Of a stretch of 64,000 nucleotides of DNA, positions 18,503 to 26,467 are shown piece by piece. Each line of letters starts with the position of its first letter. The first letter of the stretch is position 1. Below the pieces are notes generated by a model that worked only from the letters and a program-made list of their open reading frames with translations, ran no database searches and had not been told where the DNA came from. This DNA is from an uncultured Collinsella sp. (GTDB lineage: Bacteria; Actinomycetota; Coriobacteriia; Coriobacteriales; Coriobacteriaceae): the NCBI GenBank assembly GCA_958452935.1, contig CAUDVX010000003.1:74613-138612 (forward strand). The letters run 5' to 3'. Both the position numbers and the translations under genes were made by a program.

Positions 18503-19183
18503 ATGCGGGTTTTGATCACGGGCGCTTCGGGCGGTATCGGAGCCGCATGCGTGCAGCGCTTTTTGGACGAGGGCCACGAGGTCGTGGGCTTTGATCTGCT
18601 GCCGGCGGTGATCGAACACGAGCGCTACCGCCATCTGATCGTTGATGTTCGCGAGCCGGACGCGTTTCCAGACGATCTTGAACCCCAGGTGATCGTGAAC
18701 GTTGCCGGTACGCAGGATTCGGCTGACGACATCGCCGCCAACCTGTATGGCACCATCAACGTGACCGAGCGCTACGCCTTTGCGGGGGAGGGGCTTGCCG
18801 CCAAGCCGGCGCCGGCTATCAAATCCGTGGTCAATGTGGGGTCGGCGAGCGGGCATACGGGATCGGAGTTTCCTGCCTATGCTGCCAGCAAGGGCGGCGT
18901 TATCGCCTACACCAAGAACCTTGCAAACCGCCTGGCACCGCAGGCCATTGCCAACAGTGTGGACCCGGGCGGCGTTATCACGCCGCTCAACCGTTGCGTG
19001 ATGGAAGACGAACACCTGTGGAACCAGATTATGGAGCTCACGCCGCTTAAGCGCTGGGCCACCGCCCAAGAGATCGCCGAGTGGATCTACTTTGTGGGCG
19101 TGACCAACCGGTTTATGACCGGGCAGAGTCTGCTAATCGATGGCGGCGAGGCCGGCCGCACACAATTTATTTGGCCCGAATAG
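18503..19183 (+). CDS. Short-chain dehydrogenase/reductase
   Basis: The 226-residue protein is a classical SDR: the NAD(P)-binding TGASGGIGAA near residue 6, an NVAGTQD segment, catalytic Ser in VGSASGHTG (about 115) and YAASK with Tyr/Lys (about 129-133), then SVDPGGVITPL. It is slightly short, with a shallow N-terminal region. The acidic FDLLP after the second strand favours NAD over NADP. AAGGAG precedes the ATG, only 9 bases after the transporter gene. A strong terminator follows directly. The substrate is unknown. Confidence 0.88.
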   Translation: MRVLITGASGGIGAACVQRFLDEGHEVVGFDLLPAVIEHERYRHLIVDVREPDAFPDDLEPQVIVNVAGTQDSADDIAANLYGTINVTERYAFAGEGLAAKPAPAIKSVVNVGSASGHTGSEFPAYAASKGGVIAYTKNLANRLAPQAIANSVDPGGVITPLNRCVMEDEHLWNQIMELTPLKRWATAQEIAEWIYFVGVTNRFMTGQSLLIDGGEAGRTQFIWPE

Positions 19184-19185
19184 GA

Positions 19186-19220
19186 AATGCGCCCGATGGA
19201 AAGCCGTCGGGCGCATTTTT
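19186..19220 (+). terminator. Rho-independent terminator after the SDR gene
   Basis: The arms AATGCGCCCGA and TCGGGCGCATT (11 bp, perfect) flank a 10-base loop and are followed by TTT. The stem starts 2 bases after the SDR stop. It also lies 14 bases from the end of the convergent ung gene and may serve both. Confidence 0.88.
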
Positions 19221-19233
19221 GATGTATCGACTT

Positions 19234-19959
19234 TTAGCCGAGGCAAGTCCAGTTGACGGGGGTCGAGCCGTGCTGTTCGAGTAGCTGATTGGCTGCCGAG
19301 AAGGGACGCGACCCCATAAAGGCGGGGAGTTCTGCTGTGGCACGGTTGGCCGAAAGCGGCGAGGGGTGCGTAGAGGCCAGGCAGAACTTGCCGGTTGCCT
19401 TGCCCGCGTCGGTTGCGGCGAGCTTGCCTTCAACCATCTGCTGGGCAAAGCGACCCCATGCCAAAAAGACGACCGACTGGGGCAGCTGGCAGCAGCGTTC
19501 GATAACGTAGTCGGTGAGCGTGCTCCAGCCCAGTTTGGCGTGCGAGTTGGCGGCATGCTCGCGCACGGTGAGCGTAGTGTTGAGGAGCAGGACGCCCTGC
19601 TGTGCCCATGGTGTCAAGTCTCCCGTGGCGGGGATGGGGCAACCCAGATCGGCTTTGAGTTCCTTATAGATGTTGCGCAGGCTCGGCGGCAACTTGGTTT
19701 GCGTTGCGGGGACCGAGAACGACAGCCCCATGGCCTGGTTGGGTCCGTGATAGGGGTCTTGACCTAAGATGACAACCTTGACCTGGTCGGCCGGCGTGTA
19801 GGCGAGGGCATTGAGGATGTCGTCTTGTGCCGGGTAGATGGTCTGTTCGGCACGCAAGAGGGCGATGCGCTCGAGCAGCTGGTTCGTAGTGTCACGTACC
19901 GGCTGCGGCGCATCGCCCAACCAAGTTGCTATGTTGCGGTCGCGGGTCGCGGTGTCCAT
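19234..19959 (-). CDS. ung: Uracil-DNA glycosylase, family 1
   Basis: The 241-residue protein has the family 1 UDG motifs: GQDPYHGPNQAMGLSF with the catalytic Asp (near residue 65), LLLNTTLTV, WGRFAQ and the HPSPLSA DNA-intercalation loop with catalytic His (near 195). It removes uracil from DNA as the first step of base excision repair. AAGGAG before the ATG at 19957-19959 fixes the start. It is convergent with the SDR gene across the terminator and is probably a single-gene transcript. Confidence 0.96.
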   Translation of the reverse strand: MDTATRDRNIATWLGDAPQPVRDTTNQLLERIALLRAEQTIYPAQDDILNALAYTPADQVKVVILGQDPYHGPNQAMGLSFSVPATQTKLPPSLRNIYKELKADLGCPIPATGDLTPWAQQGVLLLNTTLTVREHAANSHAKLGWSTLTDYVIERCCQLPQSVVFLAWGRFAQQMVEGKLAATDAGKATGKFCLASTHPSPLSANRATAELPAFMGSRPFSAANQLLEQHGSTPVNWTCLG

Positions 19960-20047
19960 GGGGCTCCTTTATGGCAGATGCTCTGTTGGCATCTATTGTA
20001 AAGGCGCACCGGTTGCCTTTATGCCACGGCTGTATGAAGAGCGGGGT

Positions 20048-20950
20048 CTACGAGACGTGCTCGGGCGCTCCTGCCATGCGAGCCTGTTCATGTGCGCGGA
20101 GGCGCGGAAGCTCGACGGTTGCCGCCATGACGCCGGTGAGGATGAGAGCTGCACCCAGGAAGGCGATGGGGCTCAGGACCTCGCCGACTAGGAAGAACGA
20201 GAAGACAGCGGAGCAGACCGGCTCAAGCGAGAAGGCGAAGCCGGTGGTCTCGGCGGGTACGTGGGGCTGCACGAGCGTCTGGGTGATAAAGCCGTAGGCA
20301 GAGCAGATGAGTGCGAGCGCGACGACGACCACGATCTCGCTGGGCGTACTGGGAAGTGTGAAACCGCCAAAGACGCATGCGGCGATGCCCGAGAACAAGC
20401 CGCCGAAGCCCAGCTGCCAAACGCCCAGAGCAAGCGGATCGACTTCTTCGACAAAGCGCTTGGCCACGATAATGTGGCTGGCATAGATAAAGGCCGAGAG
20501 CAGCATGATGATCGCGCCGGGATTCAGGCTGGTAAAGTCTGCGCCCGAGAGCAGCAACATACCGCAGGTGACGATGGCGGTGCCGACGAGCACTTTGCGC
20601 TCGGGGGCGCGACGCAGCAGGGCGGCGTTGGCAAACGGCACGATCACGACCGTCAGGCTCTGCAAAAAGCCGGCGGTGGAGGCGGAGGTGAGGCTGGAGC
20701 CCAGGCACATGCAGGTGAGCTCGGTTGCCATAATGGCGCCGATGATGGCGGCACGGACCATAAGGTCGCGGTTGATGCGCAACGCGTGCTTGTGGAAGAG
20801 CAGCAGGCAGACCACAAAGGCGATGATGCAGCGTAGCGCGACGATGCTCGTGGCGTTCATGCTGTCCATGCCGATCTTCATGAGGGGATACGAAAAGCCC
20901 CATGCGACGGGAACGGAAAATGAGAGCGCGATTGCTTTTTTGCGATCCAT
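20048..20950 (-). CDS. EamA-family drug/metabolite exporter
   Basis: The 300-residue product has ten predicted TM helices in two EamA repeats (about 5-140 and 150-285). Family marks include PVAWGFSYPLMKIGMD at the N terminus, LPLL-free SAFIYASHIIVAKRF opening the second repeat, and PVCSAVFSFFLVGE near the end. DMT proteins export amino acids, metabolites or drugs across the cytoplasmic membrane. AGGAG precedes the ATG. A LysR regulator is transcribed divergently 158 bases away and is the likely regulator. The same EamA/LysR arrangement recurs at 60194-62081. Confidence 0.88.
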   Translation of the reverse strand: MDRKKAIALSFSVPVAWGFSYPLMKIGMDSMNATSIVALRCIIAFVVCLLLFHKHALRINRDLMVRAAIIGAIMATELTCMCLGSSLTSASTAGFLQSLTVVIVPFANAALLRRAPERKVLVGTAIVTCGMLLLSGADFTSLNPGAIIMLLSAFIYASHIIVAKRFVEEVDPLALGVWQLGFGGLFSGIAACVFGGFTLPSTPSEIVVVVALALICSAYGFITQTLVQPHVPAETTGFAFSLEPVCSAVFSFFLVGEVLSPIAFLGAALILTGVMAATVELPRLRAHEQARMAGAPEHVS

Positions 20951-21013
20951 GGGACTCCTTTTGTTACAGAACGGTTTCGCAAAAAGGATTCTGCTCCCAG
21001 ATGTGGATGTAGT

Positions 21014-21025
21014 AAAGCGAATGTA
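21014..21025. promoter_or_regulatory. AAAGCGAATGTA motif shared with the second EamA/LysR pair
   Basis: This 12-base motif lies in the intergenic region between the divergent EamA and LysR genes. It recurs with one change (AAAGCGAATATA) at 61165-61176 between the second such pair. It could be a shared regulator site or common promoter sequence. Confidence 0.4.
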
Positions 21026-21108
21026 TCTTCAGTATGATTAAGAAATACTAATGTTTGCAGAAAAAGCCCTGGCAAAACGTTTTACGGCTGCATTGATGTG
21101 GAGGTGCG

Positions 21109-21975
21109 ATGGCATCGCGGTATCAGATTGTTTGTATGGTGGTCGATCGCGGCAGTCTTAAGGGCGCGGCGGACGAGCTGGGCTATACGCAAAGTGCGGT
21201 GAGCCAGGCCGTCAAGGCACTCGAGCGCGAGCTGGGTACCACGCTTATCGAGCGCGGTAAGCAGGGCGTTTCGCTTACGCGCGACGGTAAACAATATCTG
21301 CCGTATCTGCGCCAGATTGTGACGGCCGAGGCTGAGCTCGAGGGCAAGCGCCAGGAGTTGCTGGGGCTTTCGTCGACCGATATTCGCATCGCGACGTTTA
21401 CCAACGTGAGTCGAACCGTGTTACCGCGTGTGATCCGCGACTTTGGGGCGCTGCACCCGGGCGTACGCTTTACCCTTAAGCAGGGCGACTACACGCGCAA
21501 CGCCCAATGGGTGCACGATGGCGTGGTCGATTTTTGCTTTACGGCACGCGGGTTTACCGCTGGCCTCGAGAAGTGCGTGGTCTATCACGACGAGTTGGTG
21601 GCACTGTTGCCTGTCGCGCATCCGCTGGCGGCAAAGGAAAAGGTGACACTCGCCGACCTGGCTTCCGAGCCGTTTGTGCTTCTGGATGAGGGCGAACAGA
21701 GCCTGGTGCTCGATGCATTCGCGGCGCATGGCCTGTCGCCGCACGTGACGAGCGAGGTCACCGACGACTACACCATCATGGCGATGGTGGAGGAGGGCCT
21801 AGGCGTGAGCATGCTCTACCGTCGTACTGTGGAGGGCATGCGAGCCGATATTCGTGTGCGGCCCATCGTGCATGCCCCCTCGCGCGACGTGGTGGCGGCC
21901 TGGCGCAGCTGGGACACCATGCCTATCGCCACGAGGCGCTTTATCGACTATATGAGCTCGCATATTGTCAACTAA
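21109..21975 (+). CDS. LysR-family regulator, divergent from EamA exporter
   Basis: The 288-residue protein has an N-terminal LysR winged HTH (residues 2-60, GSLKGAADELGYTQSAVSQ). An effector domain of the CysB-like fold follows (about 88-285), with WVHDGVVDFCF and DDYTIMAMVEEGLGVS. GGAGG precedes the ATG. Its sequence and the position of its exporter partner match the pair at 60194-62081, so the two modules probably arose by duplication. LysR proteins usually activate the divergent gene on binding a co-inducer and repress themselves. Confidence 0.9.
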   Translation: MASRYQIVCMVVDRGSLKGAADELGYTQSAVSQAVKALERELGTTLIERGKQGVSLTRDGKQYLPYLRQIVTAEAELEGKRQELLGLSSTDIRIATFTNVSRTVLPRVIRDFGALHPGVRFTLKQGDYTRNAQWVHDGVVDFCFTARGFTAGLEKCVVYHDELVALLPVAHPLAAKEKVTLADLASEPFVLLDEGEQSLVLDAFAAHGLSPHVTSEVTDDYTIMAMVEEGLGVSMLYRRTVEGMRADIRVRPIVHAPSRDVVAAWRSWDTMPIATRRFIDYMSSHIVN

Positions 21976-22002
21976 TGACTGGCGTGGCGTTGAGTGCGGT
22001 GT

Positions 22003-23385
22003 TTAGCGGGCTGTCGCTTTGGCTTGGGTGGCGCGATAGGTGCGTGCCGGGTGGCAAAGTAGTACCGCCACGACCATAAAGAACGCCGTGGTGCCCAGGC
22101 TGATGGGGTAGACCATCATGATGTTCGCAAAGGTGCGGAAGTGCGGGAACACGCAGAACACCCAATAGAAGCGGATGCCGCAGACGCAGATCATGGTGAT
22201 GAGGGCGGGTGTGAGCGAGATGCCAAAGCCGCGCAGGTAGCCTGACATGTTTTCGTAGAACATGCTAAAGGCGTACGCCGGGAAGATCGAACATACGCGG
22301 ATATAGCCGATCGAGACGATGTTGGGATCGCTGTTGAACAGCGACAAGATCTCGCGCCCCAGGCCAACAATAACGATAATTGTGGTGAGCGCGACGATAC
22401 CGCCTTCGACTAGGCAGACCTTGAGCGTCTTGGTGCAACGGTCGATCTGGCGGGCACCGTGGTTTTGTCCCACAAAGGTGGTGCAAGCCTGGCTAAAGCT
22501 GTTGAGCAGGTTGTAGCACACGTACTCCAGGCTCATGGCGGCGCTCGAGGCCGCCATGACTTCGGTGCCAAGGCTGTTGATGGCAGACTGGATGATGATG
22601 TTGGCGACGGCAAAGACGGCGCTTTGGATGCCGGCGGGCAGGCCGATCTTGACGATGCGCTTGAGGGCGACGGGGTCGATAGCCAGGTCGCGTAGGGTGA
22701 CGCGGACGACGGAGTCGGTCTTGAGCAGGCGGATAAAGAGCGTAGCGGCACTGACGGTGTAGGCGATGGCGGTGGCGATGGCGACGCCCGCGACGCCCCA
22801 GTGGAGTACGGGGACAAAGATGAGGTCCAGGCCAATGTTGAGGATGGTGGACACGGCAAGCGCCTGCAGCGGCATGCGGGTGATGCCGACGGAGCGGAAG
22901 ATCGCGGCCTCAAAGTTGTAAAGCAAGATCGAGGGCAGGCTGAGCAAAAAGACGCGTAGGTAGAGCGAAGCGAGCGGCATGGTTTCGGCGGGAACGTTGA
23001 GCGCGGCGAGCATGGGCTCGGCAAAGATCTCACCCAGCGCGATGACGACAAAGCCCACGAGCGCCATTAAAATCGAGGTATGGACGGCGCGTTTGACCAT
23101 GTTCTGATCGTTGCGGCCGATAGCGTTGGCGATGACCACGTTGGAGCCAAGCGACATGCCAATAAACAGGTTGAGCATAAGACTGGTAAGCGGAACATTG
23201 GAGCCGACCGCCGCCATGGCGAGGGTTCCCTGGTCGCCCGAGAAGTTACCGATAATGACCGTGGCGATGAGGTTCGACAGCTGCTCCAAGATGCTCGTGG
23301 CGGCCACGGGGAAGGCGAACAGGGGAATATTGCGCCACAGCGAGCCGGTGGTCATGTCAATGTGCTTAGATGCGGTATCAGCCAT
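22003..23385 (-). CDS. MATE-family efflux transporter
   Basis: The 460-residue protein has twelve predicted TM helices in two six-helix halves, with MTTGSLWRNIPLFAFPVAAT at the N terminus and GQNHGARQIDR in the loop after the middle, both typical of the NorM/DinF superfamily. These transporters export cationic drugs or metabolites using Na+ or H+ gradients. The ATG at 23383-23385 is used; a second ATG ten codons later is possible. It is convergent with the LysR gene (27 bases between stops), and a large repeat lies upstream of its start. Confidence 0.9.
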   Translation of the reverse strand: MADTASKHIDMTTGSLWRNIPLFAFPVAATSILEQLSNLIATVIIGNFSGDQGTLAMAAVGSNVPLTSLMLNLFIGMSLGSNVVIANAIGRNDQNMVKRAVHTSILMALVGFVVIALGEIFAEPMLAALNVPAETMPLASLYLRVFLLSLPSILLYNFEAAIFRSVGITRMPLQALAVSTILNIGLDLIFVPVLHWGVAGVAIATAIAYTVSAATLFIRLLKTDSVVRVTLRDLAIDPVALKRIVKIGLPAGIQSAVFAVANIIIQSAINSLGTEVMAASSAAMSLEYVCYNLLNSFSQACTTFVGQNHGARQIDRCTKTLKVCLVEGGIVALTTIIVIVGLGREILSLFNSDPNIVSIGYIRVCSIFPAYAFSMFYENMSGYLRGFGISLTPALITMICVCGIRFYWVFCVFPHFRTFANIMMVYPISLGTTAFFMVVAVLLCHPARTYRATQAKATAR

Positions 23386-23449
23386 ACGCTCTCAATCTCT
23401 AACATGCTATTTTGCGCTCATTTGCGCAGACGATGATACTCCTAATCGA

Positions 23450-23507
23450 CTAGTCATTGGGGACGTTCTTGAATGACTAGTCGTTTAAGAACGTCCCCAA
23501 TGACTAG
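23450..23507. repeat. Large palindromic element made of two GGGGACGTTCTT hairpin units
   Basis: Perfect 21-bp arms (23450-23470 and 23487-23507) flank a 16-base centre that itself contains AATGACTAGTC. Each half is a full unit with stem GTCATT/AATGAC and loop GGGGACGTTCTTG, so this is two units head to head. The unit is the same as at 1028-1054. It sits between the MATE gene start and the RlmA-type gene. Confidence 0.85.
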
Positions 23508-23563
23508 GTGAGGAAGGCGTGCGACAATGGTGTGCGTTGTGTTGTTCGCGCTAAGGAGTTGCC

Positions 23564-24379
23564 ATGTTGTTGTGTCCCGTTTGCCATGAACCGTTGGTGG
23601 ACGATGAGCGTGGGGCCGCATGCGCGGGCGGACACCGGTTTGACCGTGCGCGCGAGGGTTATCTATATCTACTGCGCTCGTCCAAGAGCGGCGACTCCAT
23701 GGGCGATCCCAAGTCGCAGGCGCGCAGCCGTCGTGACTTTTTGAACCGTGGATACTACGCGCCGTTGCGCGATGCGATGGTCGAGCTGGTGCGCAAGCAG
23801 GTGTCTGGGCGCGCCACGTCTGCGAACGGCCCCATGACGCTGCTCGATATTTGCTGTGGCGAGGGCTATTACACCAGTGCCATGGGCGCGGTGCCGGGCG
23901 TAGATGCTTACGGTTTTGACCTGGGCAAGGAGATGGTGCGCCTGGCCGCCAAGCGCGGCGATGCGACCTACTTCGTGGCCAACATGAAGGACATCCCCGT
24001 GGCCGATGGCGCCTTCGATATGGTGACCGAGCTCTTTGCCCCCTTTAACGAGCGCGAGTTTGCCCGCGTGCTGGCGCCGGAGGGTTCGCTCTACACCGTG
24101 GTGCCGGGTGCTCGTCACCTCTTTGGGCTCAAGGAGGTACTCTACGACACGCCGTACCTTAACGATGAGAAGCTGCCGAAGACCACCGAGCTCGAGTTGG
24201 TCGGAACGCAGCGGGTGTCTGCGAATATTACGCTTCAGACCCAGGCGGACATCGAGGCGGTGTTCCAGATGACGCCGTACTACTACCGCACGCGCCCCGC
24301 CGACAAAGAGCGCCTGGCAAATTTGGATACCCTTCAGACCGACATCGACTTCATCATCGCCGAGTACCGCCACAGCTAA
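23564..24379 (+). CDS. 23S rRNA (guanine-N1)-methyltransferase, RlmA type
   Basis: The 271-residue protein starts with a zinc-binding CPVC...C...H module (LLCPVCHEPL, CAGGHRFDRAREGYL, residues 3-35). The RlmA hallmark spacer GDSMGDPKSQARSRRDFL follows, then a Rossmann SAM-binding domain (LLDICCGEGYY near 92, and GFDLGKEM). RlmA-I methylates G745 and RlmA-II/TlrB G748 of 23S rRNA; the latter affects tylosin sensitivity. Which position is modified here cannot be told by eye. The ATG is preceded by AAGGAG. The gene is followed by a hairpin repeat and a terminator. Confidence 0.88.
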   Translation: MLLCPVCHEPLVDDERGAACAGGHRFDRAREGYLYLLRSSKSGDSMGDPKSQARSRRDFLNRGYYAPLRDAMVELVRKQVSGRATSANGPMTLLDICCGEGYYTSAMGAVPGVDAYGFDLGKEMVRLAAKRGDATYFVANMKDIPVADGAFDMVTELFAPFNEREFARVLAPEGSLYTVVPGARHLFGLKEVLYDTPYLNDEKLPKTTELELVGTQRVSANITLQTQADIEAVFQMTPYYYRTRPADKERLANLDTLQTDIDFIIAEYRHS

Positions 24380-24380
24380 C

Positions 24381-24417
24381 AACCTGCCAAAAAGGGACAG
24401 GTTTATTTTGGTAGGTT
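24381..24417. repeat. GGGACAG hairpin repeat with CCTGCCAAAA stem
   Basis: The arms AACCTGCCAAAA and TTTTGGTAGGTT pair with a single G-T position around a loop containing AGGGACAGGTTTA. The element begins one base after the RlmA-type stop. A near-identical copy lies at 45086-45120. Confidence 0.82.
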
Positions 24418-24433
24418 TTATCTGGGCAAACGT

Positions 24434-24471
24434 AAAGGGCCGACCGCGGAGATGCGCGATCGGCCCTTTTT
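24434..24471 (+). terminator. Rho-independent terminator
   Basis: AAAGGGCCGACCGCG pairs with CGCGATCGGCCCTTT (one mismatch) around GAGATG, followed by a T-run. It terminates the plus-strand methyltransferase. It lies 36 bases past the end of the minus-strand membrane protein gene and may stop that too. Confidence 0.82.
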
Positions 24472-24507
24472 AGTTGCTTGGCTGCAGAGGTTATGAGAAG
24501 CGAGCGC

Positions 24508-24909
24508 TTATAGGCGGTCCTTGTTCTCGGCCTTAACGGCGTGTGCCTGCTGAACAAAGAACAGGTCGTACGCCACGATGACAAAGGCGCCAAAGTTGAT
24601 GGCGTCGCCGCCAAACGCGGGAAGCGTGAGCACCGCTTGGGCAAGCGTGGCGACCGCGGCAACAATACCGAGCTTAAACGCGCCGTCCACCTGCGAAGGC
24701 TTGTTGGCGCCCTTGATACCGGCGACGCCTGCGGCAAGGTCGACGAGACCCTTGGCGATAAGCACGACCGCTGCGAGCGTGGCGTACGAACCGTACGTGG
24801 AATCGAGACCGCCCGTGGCGATACCGACGCCGGCGGTGACGAGGCTGGCGATGCCCAAAACAAAGTAGATGAGAGCAAGGATTTTGAGAGTCTTGCGAGT
24901 GAAGCTCAT
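24508..24909 (-). CDS. Small four-TM membrane protein of unknown function
   Basis: The 133-residue product starts MSFTRKTLKILALIYF and has four hydrophobic segments (about 8-30, 42-62, 75-98 and 102-120), ending in a charged tail KAENKDRL. The small-residue-rich helices AAVVLIAKGLVDLAAG are unremarkable, and I recognise no family. AAGGA precedes the ATG at 24907-24909; the longer upstream frame has no ribosome site. No operon partner is apparent. It is probably a structural or small-solute membrane protein, but no function can be assigned. Confidence 0.72.
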   Translation of the reverse strand: MSFTRKTLKILALIYFVLGIASLVTAGVGIATGGLDSTYGSYATLAAVVLIAKGLVDLAAGVAGIKGANKPSQVDGAFKLGIVAAVATLAQAVLTLPAFGGDAINFGAFVIVAYDLFFVQQAHAVKAENKDRL

Positions 24910-25136
24910 GGCTGGTCCTTTCGATACGAGTACGCCAACTTGGCGCACCCAATGTACTGCACATATGGTGAAGCACATTGTAGTTCAACGCGGCGATGCA
25001 TGCGTTTGAAAGCGTCTCTTGCCCGCACGGTCCAACCTTTCAAAAAAGAAAGCTGGGCGTAAGTCAAATCGATGGCAGCGTATGCGCGGCGCTGCGATGA
25101 TGGGGCCATGGTAAGAGCTGGACCGAAGGAGAAGCC

Positions 25137-25280
25137 ATGATGTACGGAGCAGGGCAAGTGCGTGAGCCGCGGTCGTTGGGAAGGCGCATGAGTGATTCCG
25201 TGATCGCTGCCGTGTGCACGGGATTGATGGCGGTGCTTTGCATTGGGATGCTGTGGGCCATGTCACATGTGGGACAATAG
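25137..25280 (+). CDS. Small single-TM protein, 47 residues
   Basis: A short frame of 48 codons follows GAAGGAG at ideal distance from an ATG-ATG pair at 25137. The product begins MMYGAGQVREPRS, then has one hydrophobic helix (about residues 22-43, VIAAVCTGLMAVLCIGMLWA) and ends SHVGQ. The basic N-terminal half predicts a cytoplasmic N terminus. It stands alone between the four-TM protein and the RsmJ-like gene, 63 bases before the latter, in the same direction. Strong start signals and a clean TM helix support a real gene, but conservation has not been tested. Confidence 0.6.
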   Translation: MMYGAGQVREPRSLGRRMSDSVIAAVCTGLMAVLCIGMLWAMSHVGQ

Positions 25281-25343
25281 CGGACGGTTGGGTGTCGTCA
25301 TGAACGGCGCCCACGTATTCGTTTTGCTTGCTAAGGAGTACCC

Positions 25344-26048
25344 ATGGGCGTCGTCGATCCCTTTTCTGTTGCTCGGGCCGCGGGGCTTGAGCTGACCGGG
25401 AAGCCCGAGGGCCTCACGCTCACCGACGGCACGATGGAGCTGCGTGCCGATTTTGGCCGCATGCTGCCGCGACTCAAGCAGGGCCGTCTGCAGCAAGAGC
25501 TGTTGGTGAAGGCTGCGCGCACAAAGGGCATCGAGCGACCATGGGCGATTGACGCTACGGCAGGCTTTGGCGAGGATTCGCTGCTGCTGGCGGCCGCGGG
25601 CTTTGCCGTCGATCTGTATGAGCGGGATTGCGTGATCGCGGCGCTCCTCAAGGATGCCCTGGATCGCGCGGCAGATGATCCGGCGCTTGCGGCTGCCGTG
25701 TTACGCATGCGCTTACATGCGGGCGAGGACAGCATTGCCGGCCTTCGCCATGTAGCTGAGCTGATCGGTCAGGGCGAGCTTGCCGCTCCCGACGTGGTGT
25801 ATCTGGACCCCATGTTTCCCGGGCGCACCAAGAGCGCGGCGGTCAAAAAGAAGTTCCAGCTCCTACATCATCTGGAACAGCCGTGCGCCGATGAGGAGTC
25901 GCTGGTCGAAGCTGCGCTTGCGGTTCACCCGCGCAAGGTGGTTATCAAGCGGCCGGTGAAGGGGCCACTGCTTGCCGGCGTTAAGCCGAGCTATCAACTT
26001 GCGGGCAAGGCCGTTCGCTACGATGTTTTGGTTCCGCCGCGCCCGTAG
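25344..26048 (+). CDS. RsmJ-like 16S rRNA (guanine1516-N2)-methyltransferase
   Basis: The 234-residue protein matches the RsmJ family: GLELTGKPEGLTLTDG near the N terminus, the SAM loop DATAGFGEDSLLLA (about residue 70), YERD, and the diagnostic YLDPMFPGRTKSAAVKKK (about 153-170) followed by KRP. RsmJ makes m2G1516 in 16S rRNA. AAGGAG lies before the ATG. It is slightly shorter than the 250-residue E. coli protein. I leave the symbol blank because the family assignment rests on motifs only. Confidence 0.85.
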   Translation: MGVVDPFSVARAAGLELTGKPEGLTLTDGTMELRADFGRMLPRLKQGRLQQELLVKAARTKGIERPWAIDATAGFGEDSLLLAAAGFAVDLYERDCVIAALLKDALDRAADDPALAAAVLRMRLHAGEDSIAGLRHVAELIGQGELAAPDVVYLDPMFPGRTKSAAVKKKFQLLHHLEQPCADEESLVEAALAVHPRKVVIKRPVKGPLLAGVKPSYQLAGKAVRYDVLVPPRP

Positions 26049-26096
26049 CTTGCGTGCGATGGTTGGCGCTCCGTCAGTGCCGTGCCGATGCGGAGT

Positions 26097-26393
26097 CTAT
26101 TTCCAAGGATGCGACGTCAGATGCCAGCCGCCGCAGTACTCGCATTTGTAGCAGGCCAAACCACGTCGCCCGCGGTTTTCGCAGTCGGCCATAACGGCCT
26201 CGGCCTCGGCGCGCGTGTCGTAACGGTTTTTTCGCTCGCACGACTTGTAGCGCCAGGCCTCATCTCGCTCGGCGTCCAGGGCGTCGCGGCGCTCATCCTC
26301 GCGCGCAAACAGGTCGCTCATATCGCCGCCCGTAGCAGCGCCCAAAAACTCGCTTTTGGCCTTTGACCAGGCGGCTCGCTTTTTGCTCCCCAT
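26097..26393 (-). CDS. Small protein with C-terminal zinc-binding motif
   Basis: The 98-residue protein is highly charged: a Lys/Arg-rich start (MGSKKRAAWSKAKSEF), an Asp/Glu/Arg helix, and a compact C terminus with YKSCERKNRYDTRAEAEA followed by CYKCEYCGGWHLTSHP. The cysteines and histidines (C..., CxxCxxC, H, H) can bind one zinc. This C-terminal pattern is common in small actinobacterial and phage-type proteins of unknown role. An upstream TTG would add seven residues, but the ATG at 26391-26393 is better spaced from AAGGG. It runs divergently from the acetyltransferase gene across an inverted repeat. Confidence 0.7.
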   Translation of the reverse strand: MGSKKRAAWSKAKSEFLGAATGGDMSDLFAREDERRDALDAERDEAWRYKSCERKNRYDTRAEAEAVMADCENRGRRGLACYKCEYCGGWHLTSHPWK

Positions 26394-26417
26394 CTGCTTC
26401 GTGCCCTTCTCCAAACG

Positions 26418-26449
26418 TTGGTATCATTGCTCAATCAAAGTGATACCAA
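26418..26449. promoter_or_regulatory. Inverted repeat between divergent genes
   Basis: TTGGTATCA (26418-26426) and TGATACCAA (26441-26449) are perfect 9-bp arms with a 14-base centre. They lie between the starts of the zinc protein gene and the acetyltransferase gene. The position fits an operator controlling one or both; the regulator is unknown. Confidence 0.5.
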
Positions 26450-26467
26450 TAAACGTGAGGTCGCCGC

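Noticed and set aside
17750..19069. Open frame of ~439 codons on the minus strand
   Set aside because: It is antisense to the VUT transporter and SDR genes, both with clear family motifs and ribosome sites.
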